Assembly: GCA_041662005.1 (NCBI GenBank)
Contig: JBAZTJ010000078.1
Coordinates: forward strand, 1-12,349
From: DATHXC01 sp041662005
Lineage (GTDB): Bacteria > Pseudomonadota > Gammaproteobacteria > Burkholderiales > Methylophilaceae
DNA length: 12,349 nt
Direction of reading: 5' to 3'
Part shown: piece after piece, positions 7,378 through 12,349 of the stretch
How the letters are laid out: each line of letters starts with the position of its first letter
How positions within the stretch are numbered: the first letter of the stretch is position 1
Position numbers and translations under genes: made by a program
The notes under the pieces: generated by a model
Told to the model about the DNA's origin: nothing
The model's database searches: none
Seen by the model: the letters and a program-made list of their open reading frames with translations, nothing else

Positions 7378-7514
7378 GTTTTACTCCCCCATTACTCTTG
7401 TTATAAATGTTGAGTACCAGCCAACTTGCTACTGGTCTCAACCTACCTGTAACAAGCAGGATTTATTCCAAGCTATGGGGCATTTACAGAATGGATGGGG
7501 GTGTAGAGGACTCT

Positions 7515-7531
7515 GGCCACACATGGTGGCC
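7515..7531 (-). terminator. Hairpin downstream of the ABM-like gene
   Basis: GGCCAC (7515-7520) pairs perfectly with GTGGCC (7526-7531) around a 5-base loop, 9 nt after the minus-strand stop codon at 7541. There is no T-run in the direction of transcription, so this is a weak or unconventional terminator candidate. Confidence 0.4.
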
Positions 7532-7540
7532 GTCATTTAA

Positions 7541-7912
7541 TTAAAGACCGTCAATAAATCTCAGGTTGTATTTTTTTGTGCCCAGCGGAGTCTCTGTAGC
7601 CACCGAGGTTTTATCACCGATTTTGGAGGCCAGCAGTTCAACCGGGAAAATGGCAGGTGCTTTGGTCATGAGCTCGCCGGCACTCGCGAGTATGGATTTC
7701 ATGACTTCATCTTCCAGGTGCGATTTTGCGGTGGCTTCAGTACTGAAGCTGGCAAAAATTGTAAAGGCAACTTCACTGAATTTAAGCAGGTACCAGCTAT
7801 TGACGCCCTGCTCTGTTTTTATCAGCTCAACCTTGCTCTTCAAGAACGCTTCCAGCTCCCGGGCTTGGTCGTGCTTGGCTTCCATGCGGATAACTACGGC
7901 TTCTTTACTCAT
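7541..7912 (-). CDS. Small ABM-like (antibiotic biosynthesis monooxygenase fold) protein
   Basis: A 123-residue protein that reads as a dimeric alpha+beta-barrel domain of the ABM / YgiN type. It opens with a strand (EAVVIRMEA), a helix (ARELEAFLKSKVELIKTE), a strand with a central aromatic pair (GVNSWYLLKF), then FTIFASFSTEATAKSHL and a closing AIFPVELLASKI. Family members are small cofactor-free oxygenases, quinone-modifying or stress proteins; the activity cannot be assigned here. The tail after residue 100 (TSVATETPLGTKKYNL...) lies beyond the usual domain. ATG at 7910-7912 is chosen over the longer frame to 7930 because AGAGGAA (7918-7924, minus strand) sits 5 nt upstream. The 173 bp before amiC show no gene; short palindromes occur there, but no convincing promoter. 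Confidence 0.72.
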   Translation of the reverse strand: MSKEAVVIRMEAKHDQARELEAFLKSKVELIKTEQGVNSWYLLKFSEVAFTIFASFSTEATAKSHLEDEVMKSILASAGELMTKAPAIFPVELLASKIGDKTSVATETPLGTKKYNLRFIDGL

Positions 7913-8085
7913 GATATTTCCTCTTTGCATTCGATGTTGATCGATTTTAATTTGGCGCGGTTAAGCACCAGGTTTGCTGCGGGTGGCAGACTGGTGAGCT
8001 TTTATAAAGCCCGAAATATAGGTCGTTAGCGTTAGTGATATTTCTGATCGTTCTCTCCCGTGTGCTGTCCATGCACCATTCAATA

Positions 8086-9513
8086 TTAATCTCTAGCCAT
8101 CTTGGTTTTGGCTAAAGCCGGATTGGTGGCGAAATACTTTTTGATCCCGGACAAGATGGATTTTGCCAGCTTGAGCTGGTACTCATCATCATTCAACCTG
8201 CGCTCTTCTTCAGGATTGCTGATGAAAGCGGTCTCTACCAGAATCGATGGAATGTCGGGGGATTTAAGCACGGCAAAACCTGCCTGCTCCACTACGCTTT
8301 TATGCAAGGTGTTGATCTGGCCGATATGACCAAGCACGGCCTTGCCCAGCTTCAAACTGTCACTGATAGTGGCGGTCTGCGACAGGTCCAGCAGGGTGCG
8401 CGCCAGATTAGGATCTTTATCATCCAAGCTTACCCCGCCAATAAGGTCGGACTCATTTTCCTTTTTCGCCAGATACCGCGCCGATGCGCTGGTTGCACCA
8501 CGCTCGGAGAGCGCAAACACCGAAGAGCCGCGCGCATCGGGCCGGATAAAGGCATCGGCATGGATAGAGACGAACAAGTCCGCTTGCATATTGCGGGCCT
8601 TTACTACCCGCCCATGTAGCGGGATAAAGAAATCAGCATCGCGGGTGAGTATGGCTTGCATATTGGGTTCGGCATCAATTTGCTCTTTAAGTTTCTTGGA
8701 AACCGCGAGCGTAATGTCTTTTTCACGGGAGCCATTTGCACCGCGCGCGCCTGGATCCTCACCGCCATGGCCGGGGTCAATGGCAATAGTAATGATGCGG
8801 TCACCCGTCTTGAACTTTGGCTTGCTGGCTGGCTTCTGCTCGACCACCGGGTTAGGAACCACCACCTTGGGTGGCTCGACAACTTTTGGTGCGGCTGGGG
8901 TAGAAGGCAAGGCAACTTCAGGCGCGACAGGTTCAGGGGTGGCAGCCGGTGGATATAACGTCACTTCCGGCAGAACAGGTGCCGGAGTGATTTCCTCAGG
9001 ACTAGCTTCCGGGGGAATGGCCTTGTCTGCAGTAGCGGTCTCGGGAGTAACCTGCTCTCGCTGTTCCAGCATGGCGATCAGCGGGTCTTTCAGCGGATAG
9101 ATATCAAGCACCAATCTGTGCTGATATTCACCTGCTGGCGGTAGCGAAAACGACTGCGGCTTGATCTCCGTCTTCAGGTCTATCACCAGGCGCACCACGC
9201 CCGGCTTGAAATTGCCGATACGTAATTGTTTGATATAGGGATCATTGGCCAATATCTTGTCTGGCAATGCCTTAAGCACTGCGCCCAAGTCGACATCCTC
9301 CAGATCCAGTACCAGTCGCTCCGGATTTTTAAGCATGACCATCTTATTGCTGATCGGCTTGCTGGATTCGAGCGTGATGCGGGTGTAATCCGGCGCAGGC
9401 CAGACACGAGCTGCTGTGACGTTGATGGGAGAAGCCGCTACGGCTTGCAGAAGCTCACCATTGCTCATGAGGAACATGACACTGACACAGGAAACTAGAA
9501 ACTTTTTAAACAT
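8086..9513 (-). CDS. amiC: N-acetylmuramoyl-L-alanine amidase with AMIN domain (AmiB/AmiC type)
   Basis: Cleaves the bond between MurNAc and the stem peptide in septal peptidoglycan, separating daughter cells; periplasmic. Residues 1-27 are a Sec-type signal peptide (FKK, then a hydrophobic core, AVA before a probable cleavage site). Residues 30-140 are the AMIN domain that directs the enzyme to the septum. A proline-rich linker of about 90 residues follows (145-235). Residues 238-465 are the Amidase_3 catalytic domain: zinc ligands H249 (DPGHGG), E264 (REKD) and H318 (SIHADA), with catalytic E427 (LVETAFISN). The stretch at about 345-405 fits the regulatory helix that blocks the active site until an EnvC/NlpD-type activator binds. 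Its order after tsaE is the conserved one, with a 46-bp gap; its usual downstream partner mutL is displaced by 4.3 kb. Confidence 0.94.
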   Translation of the reverse strand: MFKKFLVSCVSVMFLMSNGELLQAVAASPINVTAARVWPAPDYTRITLESSKPISNKMVMLKNPERLVLDLEDVDLGAVLKALPDKILANDPYIKQLRIGNFKPGVVRLVIDLKTEIKPQSFSLPPAGEYQHRLVLDIYPLKDPLIAMLEQREQVTPETATADKAIPPEASPEEITPAPVLPEVTLYPPAATPEPVAPEVALPSTPAAPKVVEPPKVVVPNPVVEQKPASKPKFKTGDRIITIAIDPGHGGEDPGARGANGSREKDITLAVSKKLKEQIDAEPNMQAILTRDADFFIPLHGRVVKARNMQADLFVSIHADAFIRPDARGSSVFALSERGATSASARYLAKKENESDLIGGVSLDDKDPNLARTLLDLSQTATISDSLKLGKAVLGHIGQINTLHKSVVEQAGFAVLKSPDIPSILVETAFISNPEEERRLNDDEYQLKLAKSILSGIKKYFATNPALAKTKMARD

Positions 9514-9559
9514 GGATTACATTATCTCAGAACAAATCATTGACCAGAAAAACCATTCT

Positions 9560-10018
9560 TTAAAGCTGCCCTAAACATGCACTTCCTGTTTTCGAATTGG
9601 CTACCAATTGCACTTCTCGCCCCGCGTCTTTTTGAGTCAGGCGGATGTCAATATCGGGCTGAGGCAGCAAATCTCCAGCTTTTTCCGGCCATTCCACGAC
9701 GCATACTGACTGCGGATTAAAGTAGTCACGAAAACCGGCAGCATCCCATTCCTCAGGATCGATAAACCGGTACAGGTCAAAATGATAGATCTGCTGACCG
9801 GAAACAACATAAGGCTCCACCAGGGTATAGGTCGGGCTTTTTACCTTGCCTGTATGGCCCAGTGCATGCAGCATACCGCGCACCAGCGTGGTTTTACCGG
9901 CGCCCAGGTCACCATGCAGGTAAATGGTCAGCCCGCTCTTGAGCGCGCCAGCAATTCTCGCCCCCAGATTGAGCGTGGCGGCCTCATCGACAAGCGCTAA
10001 TGTAATATCATGCGACAT
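9560..10018 (-). CDS. tsaE: tRNA threonylcarbamoyladenosine biosynthesis ATPase TsaE
   Basis: The ATPase of the TsaB-TsaD-TsaE complex that makes t6A37 in ANN-decoding tRNAs; cytoplasmic. At 152 residues it is the usual size. Visible motifs: P-loop HGDLGAGKTT (35-44), SPTYTLVEPY (61-70), HFDLYR (79-84) and VVEWPEKAG (107-115). Two upstream alternatives exist in frame, ATG at 10043-10045 and GTG at 10049-10051. ATG at 10016-10018 is chosen because MSHDITLALVDEAATLNLG matches the family N terminus and the length fits. The gene is divergent from queG, so its promoter must lie within queG coding sequence. It probably forms an operon with amiC downstream. The C-terminal tail after residue 140 looks unconserved. 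Confidence 0.94.
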   Translation of the reverse strand: MSHDITLALVDEAATLNLGARIAGALKSGLTIYLHGDLGAGKTTLVRGMLHALGHTGKVKSPTYTLVEPYVVSGQQIYHFDLYRFIDPEEWDAAGFRDYFNPQSVCVVEWPEKAGDLLPQPDIDIRLTQKDAGREVQLVANSKTGSACLGQL

Positions 10019-11095
10019 ATGACTGACATCCCGAACAATTTGCATCCCCACGATCTATATCAACTAGCCGCCGACATCAAGCGCTGGGGCGTTGACCTTG
10101 GTTTTAGCCAGGTTGGTATTACCGACACGGATTTGTCGGCCGCTGAGCCGCAACATCAGGCATGGATAGAAAAAGGCTTTCATGGTGCCATGGATTATAT
10201 GGCAAAACATGGCATTAAGCGCACCCGCCCGGCAGAATTGGTACCGGGTACATTACGTATTATTTCTGTGCGTATGGACTACCTGCCGCCACAGGCACGC
10301 GATAGCGAAGAAGTCATGCAACACGGCGAACTGGCTTTCATATCAAGGTATGCCCTTGGGCGTGACTACCACAAAGTTCTGCGCAATCGCTTGCAACAAC
10401 TGTGCGAGCGTATCGGCGAAAATATTGGCCAGTTTGGTTACCGCGTATTTACCGACAGTGCCCCGGTACTGGAGGTGGAGCTGGCTGAAAAAGCCGGGCT
10501 GGGATGGCGCGGCAAGCATACCCTGCTGCTTTCCCGTGAGGCGGGCTCATGGTTTTTTCTGGGGGAGATTTATACCGACCTGCCGTTACCGATTGATGAA
10601 CCGGGCAGCAACCATTGTGGCACCTGCCGCGCCTGTATTGATATATGCCCTACGCAGGCAATAGTCGCCCCTTATGAGGTCGATGCAAGGCGTTGCATTT
10701 CTTACCTGACCATAGAACTGAAAGGCAGCATCCCCGAGAATTTGCGCCCGCTGATAGGCAACCGGGTCTATGGTTGCGATGATTGCCAGCTTACGTGCCC
10801 GTGGAATCGTTTTGCCAATATCACACAACAGGACGATTTTTTTGTACGGCATGGCCTGGACAATGTTTCCCTGGTCGAACTGTTCACATGGGATGAAGCC
10901 ACTTTCAAGACAAAAATGGCGGGCAGTGCCATTTACAGAATCGGCTATGAACAATGGCTGCGTAATCTTGCCGTAGGTTTGGGAAATGCTCCGAGCACAC
11001 CGGAGGTTATTGAGGCATTAACCAGCCGTTTGAACGCGACATCTGCAATTTTAAATGAGCATATAGAATGGGCATTAAAAAAGCACACTAACTAA
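10010..11095 (+). CDS. queG: Epoxyqueuosine reductase QueG
   Basis: Reduces epoxyqueuosine to queuosine in tRNA wobble position 34, using cobalamin and two [4Fe-4S] clusters; cytoplasmic. Counting from the internal ATG at 10019, the cluster cysteines are C200, C203, C206 and C210 (CGTCRACIDIC) plus C226, C253, C256 and C260 (YGCDDCQLTCPWN). TDSAPVLE at about 145-152 carries the proposed catalytic aspartate, followed by AEKAGLGWRGKHTLL. The C-terminal HEAT-like region runs to residue 358. Two starts are possible: ATG at 10010, which overlaps tsaE by 9 nt, and ATG at 10019, which abuts the tsaE start as CATATG. Neither has a good Shine-Dalgarno sequence, so the exact start is open. In E. coli queG is likewise divergent from the nnr-tsaE operon; nnr is missing here. 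Confidence 0.95.
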   Translation: MRHMTDIPNNLHPHDLYQLAADIKRWGVDLGFSQVGITDTDLSAAEPQHQAWIEKGFHGAMDYMAKHGIKRTRPAELVPGTLRIISVRMDYLPPQARDSEEVMQHGELAFISRYALGRDYHKVLRNRLQQLCERIGENIGQFGYRVFTDSAPVLEVELAEKAGLGWRGKHTLLLSREAGSWFFLGEIYTDLPLPIDEPGSNHCGTCRACIDICPTQAIVAPYEVDARRCISYLTIELKGSIPENLRPLIGNRVYGCDDCQLTCPWNRFANITQQDDFFVRHGLDNVSLVELFTWDEATFKTKMAGSAIYRIGYEQWLRNLAVGLGNAPSTPEVIEALTSRLNATSAILNEHIEWALKKHTN

Positions 11096-11171
11096 TTGTA
11101 ATAATTTATATTTAAATACAATTTACCACCTCTGAACCCGTTGATTTTCGTTGTAAAAAATGCTTTTTTAT

Positions 11172-11187
11172 TAGTCCGTTCGGACTA
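11172..11187. promoter_or_regulatory. Perfect 7-2-7 palindrome in the leader region of the PEP-CTERM gene
   Basis: TAGTCCG and CGGACTA flank two T bases, 103 bp before the PEP-CTERM start codon. The shape resembles operators of dimeric repressors such as the TetR family, but that is inference. A TATATA at 11186-11191 overlaps its right edge and could be a -10 box; no good -35 is visible. The surrounding gap 11096-11290 is very AT-rich. It also holds AATTGTA (11094-11100) and TACAATT (11117-11123), a weak AT-only inverted repeat just after queG. I saw no sigma-54 -24/-12 pattern. Confidence 0.4.
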
Positions 11188-11194
11188 TATACCT

Positions 11195-11208
11195 CACATA
11201 AAAATCCC
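11195..11208 (+). repeat. Direct repeat copy 1 (14 bp)
   Basis: CACATAAAAATCCC occurs here and again exactly at 12036-12049. This copy ends 82 bp before the PEP-CTERM start codon; the other ends 90 bp before the glycosyltransferase start. A shared regulatory site is possible, but AT-rich DNA makes a chance match not negligible. Confidence 0.4.
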
Positions 11209-11290
11209 ATAATAATCATGCCCAGCAAGTGTTGTTACCAAAATAATTTTATAAACCGTCTTAATTTTTTAAATCGCTTTAGGGGATATC

Positions 11291-11929
11291 ATGAGAAAAG
11301 CCGTCGCTTTATCTGCTACATTGCTGTTGAGCCTATACGCTGCTTCAGCCAATGCTTTAACAACAACAATTACAGCAGGACCAACTTCCAATGTAGCAGG
11401 TACTACCAATGTAGATTTTGGCGTATCTCCTATCAACAATTCGACCGCAACCACAGGCGCTTTGCCAAGCGGCTACAGCGGTGGTGCCTTATTCAACCCA
11501 TCAACAGATGGCATTTCCGGCTTGGCCGCGAGACCTGTCGGCTCAGAGGATAACTTCTGGTCCATTGGTGCCAATGTTACCGGTACAGTGACATTTGCTG
11601 CTCCAGTCTCATACTTTGGATTTCTTTGGGGTTCACCAGATCCTACCCCATGGAATAGCGTAAGTTTTTACAATGGGGATACATTACTTGGCTCCTACGA
11701 TAACTCTGTTCTCGGCCTCAATAACAATTGGTCAAACACCGCCTATTTCAATGTGTTTGCCAGCACGAATGAAGTCATTACAAAAGTTACTTTCACCGCC
11801 AACCAAAACTCTTTCGAAACTGACAATCACGCGTTCATAACCGCTGTTCCGGAACCTGAAACTTACGGCATGATGCTAGCCGGGCTTGGTTTGATGGGCT
11901 TTATGGTGCGCCGCAGAAGTGCTCGTTAA
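11291..11929 (+). CDS. PEP-CTERM sorting domain surface protein
   Basis: A 212-residue exported protein. Residues 1-22 are a signal peptide ending SANA. The mature part is rich in Asn, Thr, Ser and Gly, with beta-type segments; the stretch YFGFLWGSPDP...WNSVSFYNGDTLLGSYDN resembles the Npun_F0296-like group of exosortase-dependent proteins. The C terminus is a full PEP-CTERM signal: VPEPETYG (186-193), a hydrophobic stretch (MMLAGLGLMGFMV) and a basic end (RRRSAR). Such proteins are cut by an exosortase and exported with or onto extracellular polysaccharide. The ATG has AGGGGA at 11281-11286 as ribosome site. The leader is long and AT-rich. The gene ends with its own strong terminator, so it is probably monocistronic. 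No exosortase gene is in the window. Confidence 0.93.
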   Translation: MRKAVALSATLLLSLYAASANALTTTITAGPTSNVAGTTNVDFGVSPINNSTATTGALPSGYSGGALFNPSTDGISGLAARPVGSEDNFWSIGANVTGTVTFAAPVSYFGFLWGSPDPTPWNSVSFYNGDTLLGSYDNSVLGLNNNWSNTAYFNVFASTNEVITKVTFTANQNSFETDNHAFITAVPEPETYGMMLAGLGLMGFMVRRRSAR

Positions 11930-11968
11930 AATATAGCTACAGCCTGACTTTCAGTAAAATCAGGGCAT

Positions 11969-12003
11969 CATGAAAAAAGAGCCGGAGAGGCTCTTTTTTC
12001 ATG
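11969..12003 (+). terminator. Strong intrinsic terminator of the PEP-CTERM gene
   Basis: A perfect 15-bp stem, CATGAAAAAAGAGCC (11969-11983) and GGCTCTTTTTTCATG (11989-12003), surrounds a GGAGA loop. The six T bases follow the GC-rich upper stem in both directions, so it could work on either strand. It starts 39 nt after the stop codon. Confidence 0.93.
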
Positions 12004-12035
12004 CATGACAGGCAAGCGCTAGTCCTGTCGGATTA

Positions 12036-12049
12036 CACATAAAAATCCC
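12036..12049 (+). repeat. Direct repeat copy 2 (14 bp)
   Basis: Exact second copy of CACATAAAAATCCC, 90 bp upstream of the glycosyltransferase start and upstream of its candidate promoter. CCTGTC also occurs twice nearby (12024-12029 and 12054-12059), the first copy facing GACAGG at 12007-12012. Confidence 0.4.
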
Positions 12050-12070
12050 GGCACCTGTCCTGAACTTAAT

Positions 12071-12104
12071 CTATGGAAAGTAACCCAAGTGTCCATAGTA
12101 TAAT
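12071..12104 (+). promoter_or_regulatory. Promoter with perfect -10 and a dyad over the -35 region
   Basis: TATAAT at 12099-12104 matches the sigma-70 -10 consensus exactly and lies 35 bp before the glycosyltransferase start. No recognisable -35 exists at 16-18 bp. In that place CTATGGA (12071-12077) and TCCATAG (12092-12098) form a perfect inverted repeat with centres 21 bp apart, two helical turns. This suggests a dimeric regulator, perhaps an activator replacing the weak -35; that is inference. Confidence 0.6.
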
Positions 12105-12139
12105 CGCGCAATTTTAAATTACTCAAAGTAGAGTTCATC

Positions 12140-12349
12140 GTGTTTTCAGCCAAGCTGTTCCGCAACTCAAGTCTCGCGCTTCTGGTCGCATTGGCCATTT
12201 TCATCGCCCTCACCTTCCATCAACATGGCATCAGCAATGACGAGGAAGTACAGCATATATACGGGCGATTGCTCTTACAGTTCTACAGCTCTGGCTTTGC
12301 CGACCAATCTGCATTTCATTACAAAAACCTATACCTGTATGGTGGCCTG
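12140..12349 (+). CDS. Membrane glycosyltransferase of GT-C / ArnT-PMT type, N-terminal part (cut by window edge)
   Basis: Seventy codons are visible before the right edge, with no stop. GTG at 12140-12142 follows AGAG (12130-12133) by 6 nt. Residues 10-25 (SSLALLVALAIFIALTF) form a transmembrane helix. Next come ISNDEEVQHIYGRLLLQFY and YKNLYLYGGL, which fit the first periplasmic loop of GT-C glycosyltransferases of the ArnT / PMT_2 kind, where an acidic pair near the first helix is catalytic. These enzymes transfer sugars from polyprenyl-phosphate carriers on the periplasmic side of the inner membrane. With only 70 residues the family call is moderate. Next to a PEP-CTERM gene, a role in surface glycan or glycoprotein assembly is plausible. 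Confidence 0.6.
   Translation, partial: MFSAKLFRNSSLALLVALAIFIALTFHQHGISNDEEVQHIYGRLLLQFYSSGFADQSAFHYKNLYLYGGL

Noticed and set aside
8342..9100. A 252-codon plus-strand open frame opposite amiC
   Set aside because: It is fully antisense to the amidase, has low-complexity Ser/Ala/Gly composition from the proline-rich linker read backwards, and shows no domain.
11096..11290. Sigma-54 promoter of the PEP-CTERM gene
   Set aside because: I looked for GG-N10-GC patterns and found none in this gap.
11218..11553. Plus-strand 111-codon frame overlapping the PEP-CTERM gene
   Set aside because: It is an alternative frame of the exported protein, Asn/Arg-rich with no motif; the real gene has a ribosome site, signal peptide and sorting signal.
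1..12349. CRISPR array, tRNA, rRNA, insertion sequence ends
   Set aside because: No regularly spaced repeats, no tRNA cloverleaf or rRNA signature, and no transposase or flanking inverted repeats with target duplication were seen, including at the HNH gene borders.

Overview
The window looks like chromosomal DNA of a Gram-negative betaproteobacterium, possibly near Methylophilaceae or Nitrosomonadales. The reasons are a queG / tsaE-amiC / mutL / miaA gene neighbourhood, a MutL with an intact endonuclease site (typical of bacteria without MutH), a periplasmic AMIN-type amidase and a PEP-CTERM surface protein. The lineage is inference; no rRNA or tRNA is present. About 12 genes are visible and the two outermost are cut by the window edges.

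Layout, left to right. (1) 3-344 (+): the C-terminal end of a glutaredoxin-like CPTC protein whose frame stays open to the left edge. (2) 364-3807 (-), read right to left: mutL, then an AT-rich HNH nuclease gene, then miaA. The HNH gene starts 1 nt after the mutL stop, and its own stop overlaps the miaA GTG by 4 nt. (3) 3905-7912 (-): four genes of varied function: a beta-CASP metallo-beta-lactamase ribonuclease, a zinc-less MDR oxidoreductase, a soluble PilJ-N protein ending in a chemoreceptor tip, and a small ABM-like protein. Hairpins lie in the gaps. (4) 8086-10018 (-): tsaE then amiC. (5) 10010-11095 (+): queG, divergent from tsaE; the start codons abut or overlap. (6) 11291-11929 (+): a PEP-CTERM protein with a long AT-rich leader and a strong terminator. 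(7) 12140-end (+): the start of a GT-C type membrane glycosyltransferase preceded by a perfect TATAAT and a dyad.

In E. coli queG is divergent from nnr-tsaE-amiB-mutL-miaA-hfq. Here that block is recognisable but interrupted twice: about 4.3 kb with four genes lies between amiC and mutL, and the HNH gene lies between mutL and miaA. nnr is absent and hfq does not follow miaA. The HNH insertion is the best candidate for recent transfer. I counted 225 G+C in 600 bases at 1321-1920 (37.5%), 115 in 180 at 2041-2220 of mutL (64%) and 80 in 120 at 781-900 of miaA (67%).

Core roles are tRNA modification (miaA, tsaE, queG), mismatch repair (mutL) and cell-wall splitting (amiC). The right end turns to the cell surface (PEP-CTERM protein and glycosyltransferase). 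I found no CRISPR array, insertion sequence, tRNA, rRNA or known riboswitch. No complete new system is evident; the HNH cargo inside the mutL-miaA operon and the truncated chemoreceptor-like protein are the most unusual items.
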